DNA of 64,000 bases from contig NZ_JAIQZM010000009.1 of assembly GCF_023333595.1 (NCBI RefSeq), positions 23,553 to 87,552 of the forward strand. Reading direction: 5' to 3'. Every line of letters begins with the position of its first letter. The stretch's first letter is position 1. The DNA comes from Argonema galeatum A003/A1. Lineage in GTDB: Bacteria; Cyanobacteriota; Cyanobacteriia; Cyanobacteriales; Aerosakkonemataceae. A program made the position numbers and the translations under genes. Below the pieces are notes generated by a model that was given only the letters and a program-made list of their open reading frames with translations, ran no database searches and was not told the DNA's origin. Below, in pieces: positions 25,351 to 33,959 of the stretch.

Positions 25351-26021
25351 TAAGGTAGCTGGTTTGCCTGCTGTAGCAAGGTAGAAGCAACTTCGATCTC
25401 AACTTGGGAAAATTCCCCGTAAAAGCGACTGACGCTGAAGAATTGATGAGGCGTTGCTAGCACAATAACGCGATCGCACATCTGCTCTAAAGATTTGCTC
25501 AATCCCAGAGGGGCCACGGGCGTCCCGATCCAAACCTGTGCCGGTTTTTGAAGTTGTAGGGCAGAAACCGCCACAGCTATAGTCATCCCTGTGGCAATGC
25601 CATCATCAATCAAAATCGCGATCGCACCTTCTGGGCTAATCTGAGGACAATTAGGAGCTAAGCGATCGAATTGATCTTGAGCTTTTTCTTGGGCTTGACG
25701 AAGAGCTTCCTGTAATTTCGGATGATCTTGCGGTAATGGCAATCGATTTGACCAAATAGCCTGCCCATCCGCCGTTACAGCACCGATGGCTAGTTCCGGA
25801 TCTTCTGGCTGAGCGATCTTTTTTGCCACGACAATATCCAAAGGGCAACCCAACTTAAGAGCTACTGGTACAGCAACCGGCAAGCCGCCGCGAGGCAGCG
25901 CATAGACGATCGGCTTTGCCAAAACTCCCTGAGCCCTAATCAGGTTCATTTGGTCTTCAATCGCTTGGGCTAGCTGCTCACCGGCACTGTTGCGGTCTTT
26001 AAATAGTACATAAGGTGACAT
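25350..26021 (-). CDS. Phosphoribosyltransferase (type I fold)
   Basis: 223 residues from the ATG giving MSPYVLFKDRNSAGEQLAQ; the open frame extends five residues upstream to 26036. YALPRGGLPVAVPVA and VVAKKIAQPEDPELAIGAV are typical, and the PRPP loop is ILIDDGIATGMTI. These proteins resemble purine phosphoribosyltransferases but in many bacteria their substrate is unknown. It lies in a same-strand run with signalling genes; no functional link is evident. The C-terminus ends at the repeat 25316-25350. Confidence 0.9.
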   Translation of the reverse strand: MSPYVLFKDRNSAGEQLAQAIEDQMNLIRAQGVLAKPIVYALPRGGLPVAVPVALKLGCPLDIVVAKKIAQPEDPELAIGAVTADGQAIWSNRLPLPQDHPKLQEALRQAQEKAQDQFDRLAPNCPQISPEGAIAILIDDGIATGMTIAVAVSALQLQKPAQVWIGTPVAPLGLSKSLEQMCDRVIVLATPHQFFSVSRFYGEFSQVEIEVASTLLQQANQLP

Positions 26022-26061
26022 AGCTTTTTCCAGCAAATTGTAGCGCTATTGCCTCGGTAGT

Positions 26062-26442
26062 TCATAGGCTCCAGTTTAGGGCCTTTGCTAACTGAGTTGC
26101 CAGCGTCATCGGATCGAAAGGTTTAGCAATCACAGCCTTCACCCCCAACTGTACAAATCTGCGCTGTTCGGCTGCCTGCACCTTAGCCGTCAATAAAATC
26201 ACGGGGATGTGCTGGGTGGCTATATTCGCCTGTAGCTTTTCAAAGAGCGTCGGACCATCCATATCAGGCATCATTACATCTAGGAGAATAACGTCAGGCG
26301 CTTGGGTTAAGGCTAAAGCCAAGCCTTCGCTGCCTCCAGCAGCCGTTATTACCTCCCAGCCTCCCATAGTTTCGAGGGAAAATTGCGCTATTTCCCGGAT
26401 ATCTTCTTCATCATCAATAACTAAAATTCGCTTTGGTCTCAT
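26062..26442 (-). CDS. Single-domain CheY-like response regulator
   Basis: 126 residues from the ATG giving MRPKRILVIDDEED. It has the acidic pair DDEED, phospho-acceptor Asp in DVILLDVMMPDMDG, Thr in ILLTAK and Lys in AKPFD: a complete receiver domain with no output domain. An upstream in-frame start at 26469 would add MINLKSKID, which is heptamer repeat sequence (ATTTTAG) and overlaps the hybrid regulator gene; the inner start is therefore preferred. It lies 19 bp after the hybrid regulator and likely takes part in the same phosphorelay. Confidence 0.93.
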   Translation of the reverse strand: MRPKRILVIDDEEDIREIAQFSLETMGGWEVITAAGGSEGLALALTQAPDVILLDVMMPDMDGPTLFEKLQANIATQHIPVILLTAKVQAAEQRRFVQLGVKAVIAKPFDPMTLATQLAKALNWSL

Positions 26443-26461
26443 GTCGATTTTAGATTTTAGA

Positions 26462-29440
26462 TTAATCAAAGCAGATTATGCGATCGCCTCCAGCTGCCTT
26501 AGCTCGATCGAGTGCTTTACGAGCATTGTGATATAGAGATTGTAAATCAGCACCATCATCGGGATACTGAACCACACCAGCACTAAAAGTTACTTCAATC
26601 TCTGTGCCTTCAGGTCGATCGAACTTTACTTTGCCCAGGGAATCTAGTAACTCCTCCAACCGTTTCGCGGCAGCTGGTTTAGTAATACCATACATCCCGA
26701 TCGCAAACTCGTCACCACCCCAACGTGCCACCACATCTTCAGTGCGGAAACCTTGTAACAGAAGTTTCCCAAATTCGTGCAACACCACGTCCCCAACACC
26801 ATCGCCATATTCTTCGTTGACTCGCTGAAAATAGTCAAAATCCAATACAGCAAAGCACAAGGGTTGCTTATAACGGGTAGACATACGCATAAACCGTTCC
26901 AAATCTTGCATTGACTTGTGCCGATTGACTACTCCAGTCAAAATGTCGGTTTCAGAAATATTTCGCAGCACCCGTACTCGCTGCAAGCGGTTGAAAATGC
27001 GAGTGACCAGTTCTGGCCCCGCAATTGGCTTCTGTACGTAGTCATCAGCCCCCACACCAAACACCCGCTGTATAGTTTCGGCATCCGTGTGGCTAGAAAG
27101 GAAAAGCACCGGCAAATAGTTCCACTTTGGGTCGTTACGTATGACTTTACACAGTTCAATACCATTCACATGAGGCATATCTATATCTAGAACCAGAAAA
27201 TCCGGTGCTGTGGCTTCGAGTACTTCCCACAGCCGTCGCGAGTCTTCGAGGAGAATCAGCTTCAATCCCTCTGGCTGCAATAAAGTTTCTAGGGTGGTTA
27301 GGATCTCCGGGTCGTCATCCACAGCCATGACCTTAAAGTTAGCGCTGTGTCCCTGTTGTAGCACTTGGCTAACTGCTTTCATGACTAGGGCTGGTTCGAT
27401 CGGTTTTCGCAAAAAGTAGCACCCGCCCATACGAGCGACTTCGATGCGATCGCTAAAAGTATCTCGGTATGTCAGGACTATAATGGGCACAGGTGGATTT
27501 TGCGCCGACAGTTCCCTCACCAGTATTAGTCCGTCCTCAGTAGGTGAGCCAGAGGAAAGATCAAGCAGCACCAAATCTGGCTCGGCGTTCTGGATAGTAA
27601 CTTTGGCAGCAGACAAATTGCTCAGACTCTCTGCCTGCATTCCCCAATAAACAGCTTCCATAACTAACTGTTCCGCTAGCTCTTTATCATCTTCAACAAT
27701 TAATATTTTGGGTTGCTTATTCTTTAATAATCGAGGTGTAGCAGAAGCTGATAAAGAGGCGGAAGGTTTTGTAGCTGAAGCTGTCTCTAGTTCCCGGCGC
27801 AATGCTGCAACCAGTTCAGAAAATAGCACAGATCTATTAGGAGAATTTACAATTGAAAATTTAAAATCATCACTTCTAAATTGATAACTTTCACCATACC
27901 CGATGCTCGATTCCCTATCTCCTATTTGCAATAATTCCTCTATTTTTCGCGCTAGAGATGAGCCTTCAGCGAAACCAAAAGTACCCAAAGAACCCGCTAA
28001 TTTGTGAGCTTCACTTACTGCTTTCTGCCGTAATTCATCGTTAAAGGTTCCTGCAAGTAAAGCTGTGTTCGCTCGCTCTATAGCAGCAAATCGGTTAATA
28101 ATCTTGTCTTTGAACTTTTCCCATATTCCTGCTACCGCAGACTGTATAGACGCTAATTCGGCAGATTTATTAAGGGTTTTACCTTCGAGTATTGGTAATT
28201 TGATATGGCTAATATTTGACTCTTGCCCGTCAAATGTAATTTTTTCGGATTCGACACTCTGATATTTGGCTTCGCCAACAAAACTCGGTTTCTCTTGCCT
28301 ATTAATAATCTCTAAATTAACATTAGAAATTTCTTGTACTTTCTCTTCAATTTGCGCTTTTGAATTTGAAATTGGCAAACTCGTAGCGGGTGGTAAAGAC
28401 AATCCGATACTTTCTGCCACAATGCCAGCTAGTTTTTCCCAGTCCAAAGGATGAAATAGAATTTGACCGATAAGCTTTCTTGGTAAATTGTTGCTTAAGT
28501 TATTGTCCAGACAATAGATTATTGACTGTTTCCCTTCCTTGAGTCGGCCATAAGCTTCCTCTAGCAGCTTGGCTACAGATTGGTCGATCGCACTCTGGTC
28601 GATCAGCAGCAATGACCAGTTGCCTCGGTCTAGTTCATCAAATGTTTTTTCGCTGTTCGGAATTGTTTTGATGGGCTTTGCCAATCGCTTCTGTAACCAT
28701 AATATCAGTTCATTAGGCAACCCAGCGGCTAGAATCTGGGGAATATTCTGCTCCTGTACTTCGCTAGATAGTGGTTTGAGACGATAACCCATGCCGTAAA
28801 CTGTCTCAATCAAATCGGCTGGTACCCCTACTAATTTGAATTTTTGCCGCAAACCTTTAATGTGAGCTTTGACTGTATCCTCTGCGGGAGCGTCTTCCCA
28901 AGACCACAGATGTTCTAAAATAGCGCTGCGGCTAAATACACGACGACTGTTGCGTAAAAAAAGCTCTAGTAGAGAATATTCTTTAGGACTGAGATGCAGA
29001 ATTCGATCTTCATAAATTACTTCGCAGGTGCTGGGGTCAAGGTGTAAATTTCCCCATTGCAAAACTGGAGCTACGGCAGAATTTCCCCGACGCAGCAAGG
29101 CTCGAATGCGTGCTACTAATTCTTTTAAATCAAAGGGTTTGACGACATAATCATCTGCTCCCACATCTAAACCCATCACTTTATCTGTGCTAGTTTGACG
29201 GGCAGTCAGAAGCAGCACAGGCATACGATACCCATGAGAGCGTATGCGACGACACAGAGTCATGCCATCCATCTTGGGAAGCATGACATCAAGCATAATT
29301 AGGTCATAGGTGTAAGCTTCTATAAATCCCCAACCAGCTTCTCCATCGTGAGCAATGTCGAGAACGTAATGTTGTTTAATAAGAAAGTCTGTAACGACCG
29401 CTGCCATTGCTTCGTCATCTTCTACTAGCAAAATTCTCAT
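26462..29440 (-). CDS. Hybrid regulator: REC-wHTH-HPt-REC-REC-GGDEF
   Basis: 992 residues. REC1 (1-120: VEDDEAM, DLIMLDVMLPKMDG, VKPFD), OmpR-type winged helix (~133-225: LSPKEYSLLELFLRN, VKAHIKGLRQK, ETVYGMGYRL), a linker, an HPt domain (~440-510, His in SEAHKLAGSLGTFGFAEG), REC2 (~583-700, DLVLLDLSSGS), REC3 (~707-825, FLVLDIDMPHVNG) and a GGDEF diguanylate cyclase (~835-990, active site RWGGDEFAIG). It can therefore bind DNA, relay phosphate and make c-di-GMP in one chain. No histidine kinase domain is present, so phosphate must come from another protein. It lies 133 bp downstream of a HisKA-EAL gene, pairing synthesis and breakdown of c-di-GMP. Confidence 0.93.
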   Translation of the reverse strand: MRILLVEDDEAMAAVVTDFLIKQHYVLDIAHDGEAGWGFIEAYTYDLIMLDVMLPKMDGMTLCRRIRSHGYRMPVLLLTARQTSTDKVMGLDVGADDYVVKPFDLKELVARIRALLRRGNSAVAPVLQWGNLHLDPSTCEVIYEDRILHLSPKEYSLLELFLRNSRRVFSRSAILEHLWSWEDAPAEDTVKAHIKGLRQKFKLVGVPADLIETVYGMGYRLKPLSSEVQEQNIPQILAAGLPNELILWLQKRLAKPIKTIPNSEKTFDELDRGNWSLLLIDQSAIDQSVAKLLEEAYGRLKEGKQSIIYCLDNNLSNNLPRKLIGQILFHPLDWEKLAGIVAESIGLSLPPATSLPISNSKAQIEEKVQEISNVNLEIINRQEKPSFVGEAKYQSVESEKITFDGQESNISHIKLPILEGKTLNKSAELASIQSAVAGIWEKFKDKIINRFAAIERANTALLAGTFNDELRQKAVSEAHKLAGSLGTFGFAEGSSLARKIEELLQIGDRESSIGYGESYQFRSDDFKFSIVNSPNRSVLFSELVAALRRELETASATKPSASLSASATPRLLKNKQPKILIVEDDKELAEQLVMEAVYWGMQAESLSNLSAAKVTIQNAEPDLVLLDLSSGSPTEDGLILVRELSAQNPPVPIIVLTYRDTFSDRIEVARMGGCYFLRKPIEPALVMKAVSQVLQQGHSANFKVMAVDDDPEILTTLETLLQPEGLKLILLEDSRRLWEVLEATAPDFLVLDIDMPHVNGIELCKVIRNDPKWNYLPVLFLSSHTDAETIQRVFGVGADDYVQKPIAGPELVTRIFNRLQRVRVLRNISETDILTGVVNRHKSMQDLERFMRMSTRYKQPLCFAVLDFDYFQRVNEEYGDGVGDVVLHEFGKLLLQGFRTEDVVARWGGDEFAIGMYGITKPAAAKRLEELLDSLGKVKFDRPEGTEIEVTFSAGVVQYPDDGADLQSLYHNARKALDRAKAAGGDRIICFD

Positions 29441-29493
29441 ATAAAAATCTCCCTAAGCATTGGTTTGGTCGCCCCCGGATTCATCCGTAGGGT

Positions 29494-29526
29494 TAATCAA
29501 AAATCAAAAATCAAAAATCAAAAATC
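29494..29526. repeat. AAAAATC heptamer run
   Basis: At least four AAAAATC units between the HisKA-EAL and hybrid regulator genes. Shorter copies lie at about 32850-32870. Confidence 0.85.
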
Positions 29527-29573
29527 GATCGATTGACTAAGATATTAGGTTTTGCGTGTTTCACTCGCGCTCC

Positions 29574-30638
29574 TCATGGCAACTGCAATGCAATTAAAGC
29601 TGCTGCTGCTTGAGAATCTACTGGCTTGGAGTAAAAATATCCCTGCCCTTGTTTGCATCCCAGTTTCTTAAGTTCTGCGACTTCCTCAGCTGTTTCTATG
29701 CCTTCGGCAATTACTTCTAGTCCTAGACTGGAAGCCAATATCATAATTGCCCAGATAATATCCCATTTTTTCTGGCTGACAAAGGAGCGATCGATTTTCA
29801 TGAGGTCAATAGGTAGTTCGTGCAAACGGCTCAATGACGAGTAACCTGTCCCAAAGTCATCCATATATAACTGAATTCCTAGCGCTTTGAGTTGGTGTAG
29901 GGTAGCGATCGCATTTGTCTGATTTTCCATAATCGCACTTTCTGTGATTTCCAGCCTTAAGCTGCTAGTCGCCAGGTTAGTTTTCTGCAAAATTTCTTGG
30001 ACTTGCTCAACCAAATTAGGTTGCGATAATTGTAAACTGGAAAGATTAACGCTCATCGTTAGGGCTGGGTTGCAGGCAAATTCCTGCTGCCAAGAATACA
30101 GTTGACGGCAAGCCTTATCCAGTACCCAAGTTCCCAAGGGTTCGATCAATCCGGTCTTTTCTGCTAGTGGGATGAATTCTGCTGGCGAAACCAATCCCCG
30201 ACGAGGATGCTGCCATCTTGCCAGTGCCTCGAACCCACTAATCTTGTTAGTTTCCAGCGATACTATTGGTTGGTAGTGCAGCTGAAACTGTTCGCGTTCT
30301 AACGCTAATTGCAGCTCTTTTTCGAGCTGGTAGCGTGCCATAGCGGCAGCGCTAATAATATTTACCTGGATCTCTCGATCGCTCTCAATAGCTGCGGTCA
30401 GTCTTACTAAGCGATCGGTGTTCTTGACGGCCAATTCCAGCAGTTTCTTACCCCTAGAGCTTATGGTGCCAAGCTTACCGCTCAGCAAAAGGCTTAATGC
30501 ACCCCGAATTGAGGTCAGAGGTGTACGAAGTTCGTGACTCACCAGGGCGGCAAAGGCATCGGCTTCGCCAGCAATTGAGGTGTCAAACTGGTAATTTTCC
30601 CTGTGCCTAATTTTGTTAATAGTGCTGGTATTTGTCAT
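29574..30638 (-). CDS. HisKA (phosphoacceptor)-EAL phosphodiesterase fusion
   Basis: 354 residues. Residues ~25-90 hold a histidine-kinase dimerisation/phosphoacceptor domain with a full H-box (FAALVSHELRTPLTSIRGA), but no HATPase_c N, G1 or G2 boxes follow. A helical linker leads to an EAL domain (~105-350) with catalytic motifs FEALARWQHP, MSVNLSSLQLS, RLEITESAIM, DDFGTGYSSL, MKIDRSFV, EGIET and QGYFYSKP, all the residues expected in active c-di-GMP phosphodiesterases. The HisKA could receive phosphate from another kinase or act only as a dimeriser. Divergent from the carotenoid oxygenase at 30976 and upstream of the GGDEF hybrid. Confidence 0.92.
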   Translation of the reverse strand: MTNTSTINKIRHRENYQFDTSIAGEADAFAALVSHELRTPLTSIRGALSLLLSGKLGTISSRGKKLLELAVKNTDRLVRLTAAIESDREIQVNIISAAAMARYQLEKELQLALEREQFQLHYQPIVSLETNKISGFEALARWQHPRRGLVSPAEFIPLAEKTGLIEPLGTWVLDKACRQLYSWQQEFACNPALTMSVNLSSLQLSQPNLVEQVQEILQKTNLATSSLRLEITESAIMENQTNAIATLHQLKALGIQLYMDDFGTGYSSLSRLHELPIDLMKIDRSFVSQKKWDIIWAIMILASSLGLEVIAEGIETAEEVAELKKLGCKQGQGYFYSKPVDSQAAAALIALQLP

Positions 30639-30975
30639 ATTGCTTACTTTTTCTGGGTAAACGCAACCAAAAGTTCTTGTTACTAAACTTAATACTTAAA
30701 AGTGAAAAATACGGGAAGGAACTTTGTGCAATCCTGGGTCATGTTAGATTATGAGAGCTTTTGATACTAAGTAACCTTGAATTAACTAACTCTCTCCCTA
30801 TCTCTCATCCCCCCATTTTTGAATGTCGCGGCTACTAAATTACACTTGTAAACCCAACTCGATCCGATCGCTCACACCGACATTTTCCCCTATAAGCTGT
30901 GAAGAGATCGCTACCTATGTAACAATTTGTTAAAACAGTGAAAGTAAGCGATTCACTTTCAGGCGTATTCAGATT
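30639..30975. other. Divergent intergenic region, promoters expected
   Basis: 337 bp between the divergent HisKA-EAL and carotenoid oxygenase genes. No gene, hairpin or long repeat is seen. TGTAACAATTTGTTA (30918-30932) is an imperfect inverted repeat ~45 bp before the oxygenase and could be an operator; promoter elements cannot be assigned with confidence. Confidence 0.5.
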
Positions 30976-32355
30976 ATGACAACAGTAGCAGTCAATCCCT
31001 ATCTGGAGAGGAACTTTGCCCCGGTGCGATCGGAAATCACAGCAGATGACCTCCCGGTAATAGGCGAACTACCACCCAGCTTAAACGGGATGTTTGTCCG
31101 TAACGGCCCAAATCCCCAGTTTGCCCCAAAAGGCCGCTACCATTGGTTCGACGGCGATGGAATGTTACATGGGGTACAGATTAGCAACGGCAGGGCAACC
31201 TATCGCAACCGCTACGTGCGGACACGGGGATGGAAAATTGAAAACGATGCCTCTAGTGCCATCTGGACAGGCATATTTGAACCAGTCCAGGTAGACAATC
31301 CCTATGGCCCATCTAAGAATACCGCAAACACGGCCTTAGTGTGGCATTGCGATCGCCTCTTAGCACTTTGGGAAGGCGGAGAACCCCACGCGATCGAAGT
31401 CCCCGCACTAGAAACAGTCGGCCCTTACACCTACGGAAACCAGCTAAAAAGCGCCTTCACCGCCCATCCCAAAATCGATGCCGTCACAGGCGAAATGATG
31501 TTTTTCGGCTACTCAGTCGCCCAGCCACCCTATCTGCAATACAGTGTAGTCTCTGCCGAAGGAAAACTGTTGCAGACAGTGCCGATTGACTTGCCAGTAG
31601 GAGTGATGATGCACGATTTTGCCATCACCGAAAACTACACCATATTTATGGATTTGCCCATAACATTCCGATTAGAACGGATGCAAAGAGGCGAACCGGG
31701 ATTAATGTTTGAATCAGATACACCCAGTCGTTTCGGCATTCTTCCCCGTCACGGCAATAACAGCAACATCCGCTGGTTTGAAGCGCCAGCTTGTTATGTT
31801 TTTCACACACTCAACGCCTATGAAGAAGGAGATGAAATCGTACTCATTGCTTGCCGCATGGAAAGCACCAGCGTACTTGATGCCACACCTACATCCAAAA
31901 ATGGACAAAGCGACATTCCCCGTCTGCATCGGTGGAGATTTAATCTCAGTACAGGTGGGATGAAAGAAGAACAAATAGATGATATTCCTTCAGAATTTCC
32001 TCGTGTAAACGAGCAACTGATGGGACGCCCAACTCGCTACGGTTACACTTCGCGGCTAGCACCAACTTCAATACCTCTGTTTGATGGTTTAATTAAATAT
32101 GACCTAATTAGTGGAACTTCCCAAAGTCACGAATTTGGCAGAGGACGCTATGGTAGTGAGGCAGTATTTGTTCCTCAACCTGGTGCCACTAATGAAGATG
32201 ATGGCTGGTTGCTCACCTTCGTCTACAATGAGGTGGAAGAAACTTCTGAATTAGTGGTGGTAAGTGCTAAGGACATCACCGCTGAACCTATTGCCAGGAT
32301 TCTGATTCCTACTCGCGTTCCTTACGGATTCCACGGCATTTGGATTGATGCGTAA
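30976..32355 (+). CDS. Carotenoid oxygenase (RPE65/carotenoid cleavage dioxygenase family)
   Basis: 459 residues, a seven-bladed propeller enzyme that cleaves carotenoids or apocarotenoids with a non-haem Fe(II). The four iron-binding histidines are visible: His164 (FTAHPKI), His213 (VMMHDFAIT), His277 (YVFHTLN) and His453 (YGFHGIW); their spacing matches the family (in Synechocystis ACO: 183, 238, 304, 484). The N-terminal motif FVRNGPNPQF and the segment WFDGDGMLHGV are classic. Slightly shorter than ACO. It likely makes apocarotenals or retinal; whether double bond 15-15' or 9-10 is cut is unknown. It stands alone between divergent signalling genes and a repeat array. Confidence 0.95.
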   Translation: MTTVAVNPYLERNFAPVRSEITADDLPVIGELPPSLNGMFVRNGPNPQFAPKGRYHWFDGDGMLHGVQISNGRATYRNRYVRTRGWKIENDASSAIWTGIFEPVQVDNPYGPSKNTANTALVWHCDRLLALWEGGEPHAIEVPALETVGPYTYGNQLKSAFTAHPKIDAVTGEMMFFGYSVAQPPYLQYSVVSAEGKLLQTVPIDLPVGVMMHDFAITENYTIFMDLPITFRLERMQRGEPGLMFESDTPSRFGILPRHGNNSNIRWFEAPACYVFHTLNAYEEGDEIVLIACRMESTSVLDATPTSKNGQSDIPRLHRWRFNLSTGGMKEEQIDDIPSEFPRVNEQLMGRPTRYGYTSRLAPTSIPLFDGLIKYDLISGTSQSHEFGRGRYGSEAVFVPQPGATNEDDGWLLTFVYNEVEETSELVVVSAKDITAEPIARILIPTRVPYGFHGIWIDA

Positions 32356-32386
32356 TCGCGTTTAACCCCACCCCCAGCCCCTCCCC

Positions 32387-32735
32387 GTCCACAGGGAGGG
32401 GGGCAGGAAGTATTTCTTCTTCCTCTTTGTCCACAGGGAGGGGGGAGGAGAGTATTTCTCCTTCCTCTTTGTCCACAGGGAGGGGGGAGGAGAGTATTTC
32501 TCCTCCTTCTTTGTCCACAGGGAGACGGGAGGAAAGTATTTCTCCTCCTTCTTTGTCCACAGGGAGACGGGAGGAAAGTATAGCTAGGGACTAGGGTCTA
32601 GGGACTAGGGTCAGAAGGGTTTATAATCAAGGGTTTCAGGAATTCAGAATGTCCTAACCGCCAAGGCGGTTGCTATATTTCTCCTTCTTCTTTGTCCACA
32701 GGGAAACGGGAGGAGAGTATTTCTCCCTTCTTCCC
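32387..32735. repeat. 42-bp tandem repeat array, six units, interrupted by a MITE
   Basis: GTCCACAGGGAG starts units at 32387, 32429, 32471, 32513 and 32555, exactly 42 bp apart; a sixth begins at 32694 after the MITE. Units read GTCCACAGGGAG, a GGGGGAGGAGAG-like run, then GTATTTCTCC and TTCCTCTTT. The distance 32555-32694 is 139 bp = 42 + 97, the MITE's exact net insertion. Because 42 is a multiple of three, the reverse strand is open with 14-residue repeats (LPVDKEEGEILSSP); this is thought not to be a gene. Confidence 0.93.
32579..32677. mobile_element. TATAGC MITE, copy 2 (reversed), with visible TA target duplication
   Basis: 99 bp in reverse orientation: TATAGCTAGGGACTAG...CGCCAAGGCGGTTGCTATA. 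The empty site AAAGTATTTCTCC is present in neighbouring array units; here it reads AAAGTA-element-TATTTCTCC. Target TA was duplicated, as in Tc1/mariner-IS630-type transposition. No transposase in the window. Confidence 0.92.
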
Positions 32736-32761
32736 CCCCTCTCCGAAGTCGGAGAGGGGGG
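32734..32761. repeat. GC-rich hairpin repeat CCCCCCTCTCCGA
   Basis: Thirteen-base perfect arms with a 2-base gap, followed by GTAGGGGGGTGAGG. A common cyanobacterial intergenic palindrome, lying ~110 bp before the aldo/keto reductase. Confidence 0.75.
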
Positions 32762-32871
32762 TAGGGGGGTGAGGTTCTTCCATTTTAGGTCGGTAGCTGG
32801 TAATTGTTAGTAGTTAGCAGCAACTAACAAGTTACCCATTAACAATTACAAATCAAAAATCAAAAATTAAC

Positions 32872-33891
32872 ATGAAACTACCTCCATCAAGCCGATCGCA
32901 ATTCACCCCCGATCTGAATATCTGCCGGATCTTAAATGGGATGTGGCAGGTATCTGGCGCACACGGACGAATCGACGCGAAAGCCGCCATTTCTACTATG
33001 TTTGATTACGTGGATGCAGGCTTCACCACTTGGGACTTAGCAGACCATTATGGCCCAGCAGAAGATTTTATTGGCGAGTTCAGGCGGCAATTAATTGCGA
33101 CTCGTGGCAAAGAAGCTTTATCGAACATCCAAGCTTTCACAAAATGGGTGCCTCGTCCAGGAAAAATGACTCGCAAGTTGGTCGAAGACAACATCAATAT
33201 ATCCCTAAAAAGAATGGATGTTGATTGTTTAGATCTGCTACAGTTTCACTGGTGGGAATACAGCGATATAAACTACCTGGATGCACTTAAATATATGTCG
33301 GAACTCCAGGCGGAAGGAAAAATAAAGCATCTGGCTTTAACTAATTTTGATACTGAACATTTAAAAATTATCTTCGATGCAGGGATAAAGATTGTATCGA
33401 ATCAGGTGCAATTTTCTTTGGTTGACCGCCGACCGGAAGTAAATATGATTCAATTTTGCGAACAGCACGATATTAAGCTGTTTGCTTACGGGACACTTTG
33501 CGGCGGTTTGTTATCGGAGAAATATTGGGGTCGTCCCGAACCGCGAGGCGGAGATCTTGCTACGGTTAGCTTGAGGAAATACAAGAATATGGTGGATGCT
33601 TGGGGAGGGTGGAACCTATTTCAAGAATTGCTGAATGTACTCAAACAAATTGCAGATAAATATGGAGTCAGTATTTCTAACGTAGCTGTGCGTTACATTT
33701 TGGACAAGCCAGCTGTGGCGGGTGCGATCGTTGGTGCTAGGCTTGGCATATCGGAAAATATGGAAGAAAATGCCAAGGTGTTTGGTTTGACGCTGGACGC
33801 GCTGGATTACGAACAGATTAATGCAGTTTCTAGTAAGTCCCGTAATTTGTATGAGTTAATCGGTGACTGCGGGGATGAATATCGGCGGTAA
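32872..33891 (+). CDS. Aldo/keto reductase
   Basis: 339 residues, TIM-barrel NADPH-dependent oxidoreductase. The catalytic tetrad is recognisable: Asp in TTWDLADHYGPAE, Tyr in the same segment, Lys in AFTKWVPRP and His in LLQFHWWEY. NLSQVQFSL-type strand (IVSNQVQFSLVDRR) and the C-terminal cofactor segment (VAGAIVGARLGISENMEEN) are present. Substrate unknown; cyanobacterial relatives reduce aldehydes. It is preceded by short repeats and an ATG after AAAAATTAAC, with no clear Shine-Dalgarno. Confidence 0.93.
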   Translation: MKLPPSSRSQFTPDLNICRILNGMWQVSGAHGRIDAKAAISTMFDYVDAGFTTWDLADHYGPAEDFIGEFRRQLIATRGKEALSNIQAFTKWVPRPGKMTRKLVEDNINISLKRMDVDCLDLLQFHWWEYSDINYLDALKYMSELQAEGKIKHLALTNFDTEHLKIIFDAGIKIVSNQVQFSLVDRRPEVNMIQFCEQHDIKLFAYGTLCGGLLSEKYWGRPEPRGGDLATVSLRKYKNMVDAWGGWNLFQELLNVLKQIADKYGVSISNVAVRYILDKPAVAGAIVGARLGISENMEENAKVFGLTLDALDYEQINAVSSKSRNLYELIGDCGDEYRR

Positions 33892-33959
33892 GTTCCGATC
33901 GGAAATCCTGATTTATTACCACCTTTTTATTTGTAGCCCAACATTAATAGAGACGTTTG

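Noticed and set aside
32309-32560. Minus-strand frame with 14-residue repeats (LPVDKEEGEILSSP)
   Set aside because: It is the 42-bp tandem array read in an open frame; it overlaps the carotenoid oxygenase end, the array is non-coding in character, and no ribosome binding site or family is seen.
32387-32735. Possible CRISPR array
   Set aside because: Units are contiguous 42-bp repeats with no unique spacers and no cas genes nearby.
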